From positions 2,186,304 through 2,250,303 of the forward strand of contig NW_006500356.1 in the NCBI RefSeq assembly GCF_000471905.2: a DNA stretch of 64,000 bases, given 5' to 3'. Positions 1 to 13,200 of this stretch are shown here, one piece after another. How positions within the stretch are numbered: position 1 is the first letter of the stretch; each line of letters begins with the position of its first letter. Source of the DNA: Amborella trichopoda. Its lineage: Eukaryota; Streptophyta; Magnoliopsida; Amborellales; Amborellaceae. The notes beneath the pieces are model-generated. The model searched no databases. It worked only from the letters and a program-made list of their open reading frames with translations, and was not told the DNA's origin. Position numbers and translations under genes: made by a program.

Positions 1-706
1 GACTACTTGAGTGGAGATCTTTTTGCATTAGGAATAGGGGTAAATTTGTCAAAAAAATTAAGTAGGATTTAATTTGGAAGAGATTATTAGTCTTTGTTTG
101 GGTACTCTTTGCATGTTTCCCATGTATTCTGTGTTTTTAATAGGTGCTTTGAGGAGTGTTGAATGGTTTTGACTTTTGTATGCATGGGGACTTGGTGAGG
201 AGTCTTCAAAAGCATCTAGATTTAGAGTAGGAGTCTAAGTATTTGGCTGCAAAGGTAGGGACAAGTTTGATTTTAGTCAACAAGAGGGCTCATCAAGTTG
301 TCCTCCTTATATTCTTTGTCCTCTCTTCTCCTGGTTTTGCATCATTGAAAGAACCATCTATTGAGTGACAGACGAATAAAGAAGTTGTTGCTTCACTGAG
401 AAGATGACATTCAATCATCTCAGCACTTAGCAAACTATCATAGACATGAATCAAGAGAACCACCTAGGTACTCGAGGATGATCAGATAAACTCTTTGAAA
501 TGCCACTTTACATTATGATACTCAGACACATCAGAAAAGCTTTGGGATCTTGGGAATTGACACTCCATAGTTGTATCCCTGCTTGTAGCTGGACAACCTT
601 CCTTAACTAATAAACAAGTGAGGGATCATTAGTTGGGTAGCCATGTTGTTGTTGCATAGATACTTTGTTGAAGAGATCGCTATAACAAATGGTGTTCTTC
701 ACCATT
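1..706. other. intron or upstream sequence of TPS1, nothing recognised
   Basis: No reading frame of note and no recognisable protein similarity in six frames. The TPS1 exon that should precede 4172 is not here, so this is presumably intronic sequence of that gene (inference). Confidence 0.4.
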
Positions 707-1230
707 GTTCGCAAAATCGCCCGATCTAACTGCTAACCGCCCGGTTAGATTGGAACAGTGGGCGGTTCTGGCTTAGGGTGATCAACCGGTATTTTAAATT
801 TTTTTTTCAAAAAAATGTATATAAATTCTCAAAAATAAGGAATTTGATTTGTAATGCATTTTTAAATATTCTTTACATTATGGTAAAGATTAAAAATTGT
901 TTTGGTCATTAATACTGACTTTTATATTTTCCCATCTTTTTTTAGAAAGTTTTAAAAATAGCCCATGGAAAATATAAAATGGGTTAAAATTCATTTTTTT
1001 CATTAATTTTCAACTTCATTGGAATCTGTTTTGTTTTAATCATTCTTTATATGCTTTTCATATTTTAGTAAATTTTTTTTTTTTGTATTTTTTTTATTTT
1101 TGTCAACACTTTTTTGACTGCCCAGGACTTGCCTGGTTAGAGTGGTTGAATCAGCCGGTTTACCGGTTAGGCTGGTTAAACCGCTTCCATGCCCATGTCC
1201 GGTTAACCTTTCCAGTTCGATTTTGCGAAC
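707..1230. mobile_element. MITE-like element with 13-bp terminal inverted repeats
   Basis: The left end at 707-719 reads GTTCGCAAAATCG and the right end at 1218-1230 reads CGATTTTGCGAAC, a perfect 13-bp inverted repeat. ATT flanks both sides (704-706 and 1231-1233) as a possible 3-bp target duplication. GC-rich subterminal arms with several ACCGGTT / AACCGG motifs surround an AT-rich core (about 800-1090). There is no coding capacity, so this looks like a non-autonomous DNA transposon. The superfamily cannot be assigned. Confidence 0.7.
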
Positions 1231-1233
1231 ATT

Positions 1234-2439
1234 GTTCTTCACATCCATTTGGCATACGAGTCAGGATTGGGCATTTGCAAGGGCAAAGCAGTCTAGGTGG
1301 TTCATGTATTAGTATTTTGGTAATTGCTCATAGTCGATGCCATCCATTTGAGGATCAAAATCGAATGGCTGCTGGTACCTTCCTTGTTAGAAGGAAATGG
1401 ATAATGTTTGACATGTGATTATGTTAGAAAGCATCAAGTTGTTGCATGGAGTCATGCAAACACTTTGAGGGACAAACTGTCTATGTTGTGGAAAGTGATT
1501 GGAAGCTCTAGTCAAGAGACACACACATTCAACAACCTAGCTAGCAAATGAATTTGCCTGCTTGTTTGCTTCACAGCCGAGACGAGAAATTGAGACCAGT
1601 AGAGATTGACAAACTCAAACACCTCTTCAAAGATGCTGGTGAAGTCCAAAAGGGAGGTGACTTGTGATGGAGACTCACAATTTGTGATGGAGAGTGGCAT
1701 ATGAGTCTTATTCCCATAATCATTGCTGGGCCCTCTGCCTTACTGATTCAAATCCAGAAAAACTGGCTCAGACCTCTGCCTCCTGAAAATCGCGCACATG
1801 CAAGGTGCCCAAGAAGAAAATTGTGTCCCCAAGGCAATCCCTAAAATGACTAACTGGGGTTGTGAATTGAAACATCATTGTGATTAACTTTCAACAAACT
1901 TGGTGGCAGCATATTTCATACGACAATAATGTCTTTATTTCTTTTAGAACTGAGCATTTGACTGCTTTTTTTTTTTGTTGCTTTCTCTCTAGATTCGAGA
2001 GAAAATATCTAGATTGCATAACTTCCAAAGAACCTGGACTTTAGGTGGATGCAAGTCTCTGTCCAGTCCTTCAAGAGCATGTCCATGGAATCCTCAGCAT
2101 GACCCTGTTGATGCTGAAAGAGTGAAGTACAAGTTGGCGGATCAAGTAGGTCGTTATGATTTCTTTGTCCTCCTCATACATGTCGCACATTTTTGCAGTG
2201 CCTTATGTTGCAAATGTTCGATTATGTGAATATTATCAAGCTGAACTGAACCTTCAAAAATTTGAGGATTTGGTGGTGCTGGAAAAGTCCATCCTAGATG
2301 AGCTAGAGATAATGTGTCGATACTGCTATTGGTGTTCCAAGACGATATCAACTTATTCTCATGCTCCATTGGAATCAGCTTCTCTTTTAGTCTATGATGA
2401 CCTTTACTTGTGACCCTCTTCCCTTAGGAAAGCTTGAAA
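1234..2439. other. intron or upstream sequence, nothing recognised
   Basis: Mixed-composition sequence with only short open frames. A stretch around 1993-2145 looks somewhat exon-like in codon use, but I recognise no family and it does not match any part of TPS1. Confidence 0.35.
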
Positions 2440-3600
2440 TATTGTCGATCATCATTATCATCCAAGCCTTATCCCTATTATTTGGATTTGGCTACTTGAA
2501 TCTTGTTCCTCCATTCTTCTTAATCAATGGCCTGACTCTCAGAAAGACCAAAAGTCACTATATATCTTCTCCTTGCTTCAATCCATTTCCTTTTAGGCCT
2601 TCCTCTTACTCTTTTAGAGCCTTCCACTTGAATCAAATCACACCTCCTAATTGGTGTTGTATTAGGTCTATGTTGCGCATGGATATCCCACCTAAATTTA
2701 CCTTCCCTTATCTTATCGCCTATTGAAGCCACACCTGAGTTCCCTTATATATGTTCTTTTCAGGTTCTATTGTTTCTTTTCTTAGTACTCATCCATCTCA
2801 ACATCCTCATATCGGTTTTGTTCATCCTATGAATATGTTGTTTCTTGACTGCTTAACATTGTCCCATAAAGCATGGCTGGTCTTGCAGCCTTCTTCTAGA
2901 ACTTTCTCTTCAGTCTCAGTGGTATGCGACGATCACATAAAACTCCAGATGTACATATCCACTCTGCCCACCCAGCTTTAATTTTATGTGCAACATCTTC
3001 CTCAATCTCCTCATTCTCCTAGATTATTGGCCCTGGATATTGGAAACAATTTCTTTGAGGTATTTCTTGAATATCAATCTTAATTATTTCCTCGTTTCTA
3101 CTCCTATAATTTCTAAAATTACATTCCATATTTCTATCTTACTCAGGCTAATTTTAAAACCTTTAGATTATAGGTTATTCCTCCAATGTTCTAACTTTGT
3201 ATTGACGCCACCTCTAGTCTCATTGATAAAAAATATGTCATCTATGAGCAATATACACCATGGTACCTCATCTTTTAGGTGTCTGGTTAACTTGTCCATA
3301 ATCAAAACAAAGAGATATGGGCTCAGCGCTGACCCATGATGTAGGCCTATTGTCACTGAGAACTCACTTGTCTCTCCACTAGTTATCCGCAAACTAGTTA
3401 GCATTCCCTCATATATATCTTTCACAATGTCAGTATAGCCTCTAAATGACTCCTTTCTTTTCCAACACCCACCAAATTAAATCTCCAAGTACCCTATCGT
3501 ATGCATTCTCTGAATCAATAAAGACCATGTGGAGGCCATTTTCTTTTTCCCTAAACTTCTCAATCAGTTTCCTAAGTAGGAGGTCTTAAAATATTTAGCA
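2440..3600 (-). mobile_element. RTE-type non-LTR retrotransposon, 5'-truncated fragment
   Basis: Minus-strand translation gives the C-terminal half of a plant RTE-type LINE reverse transcriptase. Near 3480-3560 there is a FIDSENAYDRV block (finger/palm, normally FIDLEKAYDRV). At 3168-3425 there is the GLHHGSALSPYLF block followed by LLIDDIFFI, which corresponds to the catalytic FADDI motif and keeps the double Asp. At 2520-2732 there is the typical C-terminal tail RCDLIQVEGSKR-RGRPKRKW. Frameshifts and stops separate these blocks. The 3' end at about 2440-2500 carries the CAT/CAT-rich, AAGCCTTATCCC-like sequence usual at the 3' end of plant RTE elements. It lies opposite to, and upstream of, the first visible TPS1 exon and is inactive. 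Confidence 0.85.
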
Positions 3601-4171
3601 GTGATGCCCCAAATTTTGATGCAACTAGTGACAACTAGGGGGAGTTCCTGAGGCGCATTCATTGCATTACATACCTTGCTGACGCCCACTGCAATTCTAA
3701 TGTCCCTTTCGAAATCTGATGGTCAAGTTATCCCAACTGTTTTATTTATTTTTAGAATTGATATGGAAGATTTTAATTATAGTCCATGGTGTTTTTTAAA
3801 GGCTTATATGTATGTGGGGAAGGTTTATAAATTTTCAATATTATATGAACTACTGCTGTATTTCACTAGGTTTTGATTCTCTCTCTCACTCATCCTTGTG
3901 CACACACGTTTGTGTGAGAAATTGTTAAATCTTACCATCAATATACTAGCCTCAACTTTAATCATCTAATGGTTATTATACTTTATTTATTTCAAAAACT
4001 TATGTTATCTGCGGAATTTTTGCTATTGTAAATAAATTTTGTATCTCTGTTGCATGTTTGGTGTCAATCGTCTTTTTTCTATCGTAATATTTTGCTTATG
4101 TTTGCAACAAAAGCTTCACATAAATTTTTTTGTAAAGCTTTGAAAAAAAAGTTCTTTGCATATTTTTTCAG
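3601..4171. other. TPS1 intron, nothing recognised
   Basis: AT-rich sequence ending in a long T-rich tract and a TTTTTTCAG acceptor directly before the first visible TPS1 exon. No other feature seen. Confidence 0.6.
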
Positions 4172-4260
4172 ATCAAAAGCTTACAAGCCAAGTCCATGAG
4201 ATCGTTGGACGCATTAATGGACGCTTTGGGACCTTAACTACTTATCCGATACATCACTTG
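4172..4260 (+). CDS. TPS1: TPS1 exon (first in window)
   Basis: Begins with the last two bases of a split Tyr codon, then 29 codons from [13 protein letters not shown] to YPIHHL of the glycosyltransferase domain. Acceptor TTTTTTCAG, donor GTATGT. Confidence 0.95.
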
Positions 4261-7200
4261 GTATGTATTTATGAGTACCATTTAATTTTGGATTTTTTGT
4301 TTTTTTATTATCCCATGAGGCATCTATGCAGTGAAGAAAGACAATTTTATTAGAATAATAATTTTATTATTTTTGTCTCCTTTTTCTGATATATTTGGTT
4401 TATAGGCTTATGCTATCACTTCTTAAATTCTTTGCTTTCTTTGGATTATAATACCCTGATTGGATTGATCAAAAGCTCTTCTACAACCTGAAGTAGCATC
4501 ATGGTATCCTTATTGTGAACTGCTCTATAGGGAATGACATTCTCTCATATCTATAACTGTCACTCTTATAAATGGATGTGGTTGCAAGAAAATGAGCTTG
4601 AAGCTTTTTCAATATGGGTTGCTTCACTCAATTTAAGAGAAACAAAATCAAGAATAACCTTGAAAGCATATATTGCCTTTATCATGGGACTTGGTTCTAT
4701 GTACAGGACAAGTTGTATTATTATTCAATTACCTACAATTAATAATTTGTCTTTCTTTTGAGTTGTTTTAATTTCTTGGTATTTAAGTTCTGCTCGATTA
4801 GCTAGCAGCATTTTCTTACATCTGTCTTTCCAAAATCAATGGTTAATAAATGAGAATGCAAATCATAAATGAAGTCTCCTGTGAAGGATTCTTTCCCTAC
4901 AGGGGCTCAAGACAGGAGTCTTCCTAAACCTGCCCACCCCCCTCCCTGCCCTTATACCAATACTACTGCCAGTTCATCAATCCATCTTGTGTCCTTCCCT
5001 CTTCCTACCCTTCCGTGGAAGAACCTGATAATTTCGACACTAGGAAATCCTACGCGGTTATTGTCACCTCAAGCAACTACAAGCCTCCCCCCCTTGTTTT
5101 ATCCATTTATCAAACTCCTTTCGTGTCTGCATCCATTCTTTCTTCTTTCCCATACTTTGCGCTCTACAATGGTATTCCTCATGTCCGCCTTCTAGTTTCT
5201 AAAGAGATCCTTGATCGCCTTTCGTCTCAACAAAATTCTTATCTTGCTTCCTTCTCGCCTCAGAGAAATGACACCAAAGGTATTACTAGATGGCTCCAAT
5301 CTGTGTTGAAGTCTAACCAATTATCCTGCAGGCCCCTCTTTGCTCTTCTCCCCCCTGGAGTCTGTGGGACCAATTTCTCCTTTAGAGGGGGCCATTTGTC
5401 TTTGTTTAATTGGGAAGAGTCCATCGATGCTGAGCGTAAGACTAAGGTTTGGCTTCTCATCTAAGGCATTCCGATTCACCTCTGGTCCCAAATCGGTCTT
5501 CAAGGCCATTGGGGACTCGTGTGGCGGTTTTGTTTCTGTCCATTGGAAATCCTTTGGTACTCATCCCCTAGGTTGCCTAGTCATTCTTGTTGAATCCTTC
5601 AATTTGGACTCTATCCCCTCGTCTGTTCATCTTCACTTTTATGGTCTGTCTTTTATGACCAAAATCTCTGTTTAGGGGACTGCAACTCCTGGATGCCATG
5701 AAACTTCTGTCCCGGACCACGATGGATGGATCACCGTGACCCACAAAAAGCGTGCCCATCCTCTTGTGGTCCCTAGACCCACCCCTTCATGTGCTTTGCC
5801 CACCCCACCCATTCGGGACTACGGTGGTCCACACCCTCAACAACCTGTTCCTAGCACAGCCCCCCCTTGTTCTGGTACTCTCACTTGGGTCTCTCCTGAA
5901 CTTCCTCGTACTCCCCAACACATCATTCCCCCTGACCCTGGTCCATCCTAGCTGCAATCCTCTCAGCCACCTGTCCTGCCCTCTACCAACGCCTTTTCAG
6001 TGTCACACCTAGTGCCGCCTCCCCATGCTACTTCCTAGGGTGCATTAAATTCCCATTCTTTTCCCCACATGTCATCCCAAAGCGTCATCATTAGTGACTC
6101 GCTGCTTGCTGCCTCCCCTTCCCCTTCCCATGTCTCGGTCACCCCCTCCCCCCCCTTTTGCTCCCCTGTTTTTGACACGTCTCTTTAGGAGTCTTCCCTC
6201 CTGCTATGTGTACCGGGGAGCATTAATTCCACTTCCTCTTTTGTCTTCCAAAGTGTCCAATTTCCCTGGCCTCTTGTCCTTCCCCCTGACAATGCCATAA
6301 TTATGGCACACCTGCCCCCCCTCCCCCATTCCACTTCTTAGGGTGCATTAACTCCTCCTGCCTCAATTCCCCACTCGTCACCCGAGAGCGCCATTGTTTC
6401 GAGCCTTCTCGCGCCACCTGCAGTTGAAGCTCCCTTCGGCGCATTTAATATGACCACCCATCCCATCCCCATGTCTTGGCTTCCTCCACCTTGCACACTC
6501 TTGAAGTTGACACGCATATCCTTGACAATGCTCTCTTGCCACCTGTCACTAGGCGTATTAATTCCGTCTCTTTGGCTTCCCTTCTTAGAGCTGGCACTTT
6601 AGCGCAAGATGAGAATTCCCATTCCCAGGGCTTGTCGTCCATTTGGCCTCATTAAATGCTTCTCTCTCTCCCTTAATTGATGCCTCCCTCGTGCTTGCAC
6701 CTTTGTTTGACTTCTCTGGTACTCGGCCCCATCACAAGACTCTCTCCATTATTATCCTCATCTTGCCCCTCTACTCCCCCATCTGTACCTCTTCTCGGCT
6801 CTCGTCATCTTCTAGGCCACCTAATATCGCCTTCTCTTCTTCCTTCTCTACCTCCTTGGGATCAGGAATAAACCCTTTGGTCTCCCCTATCCCATCTCTT
6901 CCCCTCCCCTTTTCCCACCTTCTTCCATCCGTTACCCCTAATCATCATTTGACGCCTTGTCTTCACTTCCTCACCTTTCTTTCTCCTAGATCATGGCATA
7001 CCTCAACCCCTTCCCCTCACTTCCCTTCCATCCTTCCTTGGACCCGCCTCAATACCATCCTGCTCCTTCTTCCCCACCCTCCTCAATCTCGCCCTGCCCC
7101 CTCCCTCCCCCGTTCCCTTCTTCTCCCCTCTCCCCTTCTCGGCTACCCCTATCTTGCCTTTACTTGTTCCCCTTTCGTCCTTCACTACATCCCTCGAAAT

Positions 7201-10200
7201 GCCCAGATGCCAGAAACAAACCCCAATGCTCCCTGGTAGAAGGTGGAAACCTAAAAGCAACTCTTCCCCCCTTCACCCCTCTGGTTCAACTGGTGCACTT
7301 CCCCTCCTACCTGCACTTTCCCTCATTCCTCTCCTCTCCGTCAACTTCTCATCCCAACCCTCTCGCTCTTTTTGTCTTCTCTGAGACCTCCCCCACTAGT
7401 CCCATACCCTCTAATTCTTTTGCCATTCCCCTTCCGAATCCTACAGGCTCAGGTTTACAATAATCTGACCTGAACAGCCTTGTCCCCATGCCACTGGAAA
7501 TGAGATTGGCTCTTAATGTCACCCATTGTTCTGAAGGCAAGCTACCCCCTTTCATTCTGCCCCCTCAACTACTTTTTCACCCCTCTCCCAGCCTCCGACC
7601 CGCAACCTCATTCCACTCACCCCCTGCCTCTGACCCCCACTATTTCAAATGATCCCTCCCGAATCTTCCGCCAGAGTGCCTAACTCGTCGTTGCCTCCGT
7701 CTTTGTCTCCAGATCCTTTTCCCCATTCAAGCCTTTCTACCCATTTGATTCAGCAGCTTGTGCTGGACGATTTTGATTTTGAGTACAACCTTTTTACAAT
7801 TGTGCTCTGGGGGATGAGTCAAGTGAAGTGGTATATGATCGGAGGTATATGCGGTACTCAAAATCCACCGATCTAAAAGTAGATGTCCCTGATTTTGAAT
7901 GAAAGTCGCAACCCAATGACTTTCTAGACTGGTTAAATACAGTAGAGAGGGTCTTTGATTACAAGGATGTGCCAGAGAATAAAAAAATTAACATTATTGC
8001 CATTAAATTGAAGAAAAAGTGCTTCATATGGTGGGAAAACAACTAAGAGCAAGGCGAGAAAGAATAGGAAAACCTAAGATTGTTTCGTGGGATAAGACGA
8101 GGAAAGAGATGAAGGAAATATATCTCACTGAAAATTGTTTCCAGTCTTTATATCAGAAGATGCATGTGTTGCACCAAGGAGATAGGCCAGCGGAGGACTA
8201 CACTGATGGGTTTCCTCTTTTGGCTGCCTGCAGTGATGCGATTGAGCGGGAGCAGTCCATTGCTAGGTATGTGAATGGGTAGCACAGCGGTATGAGACCC
8301 ATGATGAGGTCTGTAACTTTGCAAAGAGGGTTGAAACTCAGCAGAAACGACCCTCGAACAGGTGGGGTGCGGGTGCGAGTTATGGAGCAAATAGAACAGC
8401 AGTCCAAGGCAGTGATTTTGGAAGAAAAAGCAACATGAGGGGTGCTGGCCTGACATCTCACTTGCTGGAACAACCAACCAGCAAGGTGCCATGGACCAAA
8501 AAGTAGTTGTTTTGGGAGTCAGGCGACCCGAAAGTGGTGCCAATAGCAACATCAAGTGCTACAATTGTTTGGGCAGCAGGCATGTCTTATCACAGTGCCC
8601 AAATCGCAACTTCATTTGCCTTTTTGAAGAGTTTTATGCTGAGGACAGCGAGCATTATTTTTAAGGTGATCCCGACTATGATGGGCTAGTTGATGAAATG
8701 GACCTGGTAGTGACCTATAGTGATCATGGGGAGGCTTTGGTGATCCAGCACAACATGATTACATCTCGAGTAGTAGACGAGTAATTGGGAGGGAATTTTC
8801 TTCCCCGAATCCTTGATGATCAGTGTGATTTTATGGGTGATCCAATCTTTGACTAGAACTGTTTTGATGGAGATGGTCATCCTATCTTTGATAGTGATCC
8901 CATCATTAATGAGGGATGATGATTTGATGGGTGATATTATCTTTGGAGAACAACAAAGTGAAGGCAAGGAAAATTAAGGAGATGACAGTGGTAGTAAGGA
9001 CTTTGTTTCTCTTAATGTCTTGCCCAAATATAGGGTACCATGTGAGGTATGCCCCAAGGATTTGGTGATATTTTCCTATGAGCTTTTTGCTAGTGAGTTT
9101 AATATAAAAGGTACCCATGGAATATTGATTATTTGATTCCTAATATTAGACGACTTCTTTCTCCATTGTTTTGTTTTGAGTGGAGAACCTCTATATCTAA
9201 TCACTATGTGTGAGCTGAAGGGAAGCACGAGGTTATATGTTAATTAACTGCTTCAAAATTCATGGTAGAGTATTCTCTAATGTGTTTAGGACCAAGTATG
9301 TTGTGCTTATGTACTACAAGTATGCCAATTCCCAGGGCCCAAAACATGGTTGATCCAATGTCTTTGGGGGGTGCAGTAACATGGCAAGCTTTGATCTCAA
9401 GCTTGTTAATGTGGGAGATTTGGTTTTGGTTTTTCTATGCAAAGATAGGCATCCTGTTGCCAAATACAACAAGCTGGATAATGGGAAGATTCGACCATAT
9501 CGGGTGCTGAAGAAGATGGGGAGTAATGTCTATAAGATCAACTTTTCAGCTGAGATTGAGACCTCGAATGTATTCAATGTTGCTGATCTTTTTGAATAAC
9601 AGAAACCCAATGTAGGAATAGAAGAAAAGCCCAACTCGAGGTCGATTTCTTCCCAACTGGAGGAGAATGATGCAGTCGACAGTCCTTCGACTAGTCAAGA
9701 AAGTTCCCATGGGCCTTTTGACCTAATCAATCCATCCTTTGACGGCCCCCTTTATGATGATCCACATTTCATGGTCACAAGGGAATCAAGGAGAAGGCTG
9801 AATTTTTTCAGGAATTTATTTTTAGTTTGTCGCTGTTTTTACAATCGTTTAGTGATTTCCAGTGTTTTAAATAAAATCAAGGGTAGTTTGGGGACCTTTT
9901 ATATTTTAAATTTAAGTGAAGGGAAATATGGGGTATTTTTATAATATTTTAAGTGGTTTTTATTATAATATAATAAAAGGGCCCGGGGTGTTAGGTTACT
10001 AACACATTTGGGGTGTGAACAATAAAAACATGGTGTGAACAGTACCAACAAGCCCTATCTAGGGTTTTGGTGTATCTTTTTATGCAAGGAAAGCCAGATC
10101 CACTCAAATTTGGTTTGTTTTGATGGTTTATTGAACTACTTTTTGCCTCTTTCTATTTTCCTGCATCGCATGACAAATTGCTTCATACAAGAACGCATGG

Positions 10201-13200
10201 CAAGCTTCCCATTGGAGTTCAGTATATCAAAAAATGCCACAAGAGGATCTATAACTGTTAGAATATGCTCACATCTATTCTAGTTCCTCTTGTTATTTAT
10301 TATAGTTTCAACTTTACTTTTAGGTGAAGTCCATGAGATAGGGACATTGATCCTTTCTTCAGTGGAAACAATTTTTCTAAGCCCAGCTTTTGATCTCCAT
10401 ATTTAATTGATGGACAAGAATAACAGAGCAAGACATGTGATGGTTGTGCTAATCAGCTCTCTCCCCTCTTTCTATGATCTCATCAAATTTAGAACATAGG
10501 AATGCCTATAAAGGAATTTGGAAATGTTGTCCCCTTCGAGCTTTGGTTCAATGTCGTAGGTTGCATCCAAACCAAATGCTTCCTCTTTCTCTTTCCTGCG
10601 TTGACATGGTTCTTTGCACTTTCAGTTATGACTTGGATTGCATACTCCTCAACCAACATCTTTCACCAAATCATCCAGTAACTAAACAATAGCTACCCAC
10701 TCTTCATCTTATCAGAGTCATTCACACTATTATATGGAACATTGTCTATTGTGGACAAGACCCCAAGAAACCAATCATTGTCCTTCCAGCTCTCTAACAT
10801 GATGGTGAACCGTGTTTTAGCTACATTTGCTTGGACTTATCCATGAATGGGCCAACCTCAGCCGCTTCGTTATTGAAACAGAGCCCACTAAGCTCATATG
10901 CAGTGGCAGGCTCCATTCCAAGCCCTGTACTGGCGTTGTGGATATCATGGGCTTGCAGTATTGGCTGCATTGAAAGGAATGAAAACACAATAAAAGAACT
11001 TCACAATGACCCTTTATCTCATGCTTTCTTATAGTCTTAGCAAAGGTGGACTTGATGATCCTTACCTCCATTGTTTTTTGAGAAATGTTGACTACAATTG
11101 TATTACCGAATAAAAATGTACACACAATTGGGACCTCATAGAAGGCACCCTATACAACCCCAAAGGGCACCAAAGAAACAAACGAAATCAAAGGACTTCA
11201 GGCCCATTAGCTAGGTCAATAGGTCTTACAAGCTGCTGTCCAAGGTCCTCGCTTCTAGATTGAGAGCTGTTCTGGACTCTGTTATTTCCCCCACCCATCG
11301 TGCGTTTGCCAAGGGTCAACAAATTTTAGATGGGGCATTAATAGCTCACGAGTGCATCCACTCTCAGTCCAGTTCAAACATCTTTGGATTAGTCATAAAA
11401 CCAGATTGGGAGAAGGCCTATGACCATGTTGTCTGGGCAGTTTTCGATGAAATCCTTAAAAGGATGGCTTTTAGACCAAATTGGAGAGGTTGGATCAGAG
11501 GGTGCATAACTAACCCCGTTTTCTCGGTCCTTCTCAATGGGACCCCCCCAAAGGCTACTCCCTGGCTAGTAGAGGTATTCGCCAGGGAGACCCTCTCTCG
11601 CTGTTCTTGCTTGCTATTGTGGCTGAGGTTCTCAGCACCTCAATCTCACAGCTCTACCCGGCAGAGTTATTGAGTGGCTTTAAGTCTAGTAACCATGGAC
11701 CCCGTATCTCCCACCTACAATACGCAAACAACACCCTAGACTTCTTTGGCTCCTTGGTGCAACACGTCCACACATTATTGCTTTTTCTTAAGTGTTTTGA
11801 GATGGCTACTGGGTTTAAAGCAAACCTCTCCAAGTCCTAGATGATGAGGGTTTGCACGGACCCTTCTGTGGTCCATTTCCTAGCTAGTAGTTGGTGGGGG
11901 TGTTTTGTAGAGACTTTGCCCTCTTCTTATCTTGGTCTCCCCGTTTGCCTGGGGTTGCTCTGACTCTCTCAGTGGAGCCACATTAAATTTGATCGGAGAT
12001 TCGCAGGCTGGAAAGGTAGGTTCTTATCCAAGGTGGGAAGGCTTATGTTGATCAAAGTAACTTTCGCCAACACACCAATATTCCATGTCTCTATTCTGAA
12101 TCCCTGCCTCTGTGGCCGCTAGACTAGAGCGAATGATGATGGAATTCTTTTGGTCTGGGAAGCATAGGCATAAGATCCATCTCATCGCATGGCCAAACTG
12201 TGTTTACCTAAGTCTCAGGGGGGTCTGGCTATTCGCAATCTTAGAAACCACAATATTGCCCTCTTGGACAAATGGTGGTGGAGGTATGCGACCCACACAA
12301 GCCACCTTTGGAGAGAAGTTATCAAACACAAGTACTGTCAAGGCAATGATAATTGGGTGCGTATTTGCCGATCTAGCGACAATATATCTTGTTTCTGGAA
12401 GTCTATTTTAAGGTGCCGTGATCTGTTTTTGGGCCACATTCGATCTTGCCCAAGAGAGGGGACCAGGGTGCAATTTTGGAATGACACCTGGGTCAGCAGT
12501 AGGCCTCTTAGGGACCAGTTCCCTAACCTGTTCCGTATAGCACGTGACACAACCTCAACTGTGGAAGAGAATTTTGGGCATGCAGGTCATCTCAGAACTT
12601 AGTCGCCAAATTTCAGGAGAGCTCTTAATGATTTGAGCTCGAGGATTTCAGGGGTTTGGCAGAAGTTCTCCATCCAGTGTTCCTTCCAATTTCCGGCATG
12701 GATATGATCATTTGGGAGCCATCACCCTCGGGGATCTTGACGATATCCTCCATGTTTCATTCCCTCACCTCCTACCCAGCTACTGCCAATTCCAGCCCTT
12801 CACTGTTATCAAAAGCCTGGAACCCCATCTCACCCCCAAGGATTCAGGTTTCTGCTGGATTGCACTCCATGAGAGTGTTGACGATTGATCTTCTCCAAAG
12901 AAGAGAAGTACTACATTGCCCTAACCGATGTTCACTGTTTTTGGAGGCTGAGGAGTCAAATGCACATTTGTATCGCCATTGGAAGTTTGCTAGAGGGCTA
13001 TGGTCCTATATTTTGGACCTTTTCCAGTGGACTTGCGTCACCCCAAGTTCCATTCAACACCTGTTCAAGGCTCTCCTTAATACCCCCTGGCCCAAGGCAG
13101 CAGAGAACTTTGGAAAGCATCTGTTTCAGTCACTATATGGGTTTTGTGGATCGAAAGGAACCACAGAACTTTCAGAGGTGAGAGATCTTCGGGCGCAGCA

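Noticed and set aside
1993..2145. exon-like stretch with codons reading HDPVDAERVKYKLADQV
   Set aside because: No recognised family and no supporting neighbouring exon. It does not fit TPS1.
1..4171. possible upstream TPS1 exons
   Set aside because: I looked for the block that should precede QKLTSQ (the conserved LLQIAVPTRTDVPE region) and found nothing similar on the plus strand. The missing half lies outside the window.
6643..7463. long Ser/Pro/Leu-rich open frames
   Set aside because: They come from the pyrimidine-rich composition of the LINE ORF1 tail. Several frames are open at once, and none shows a domain.
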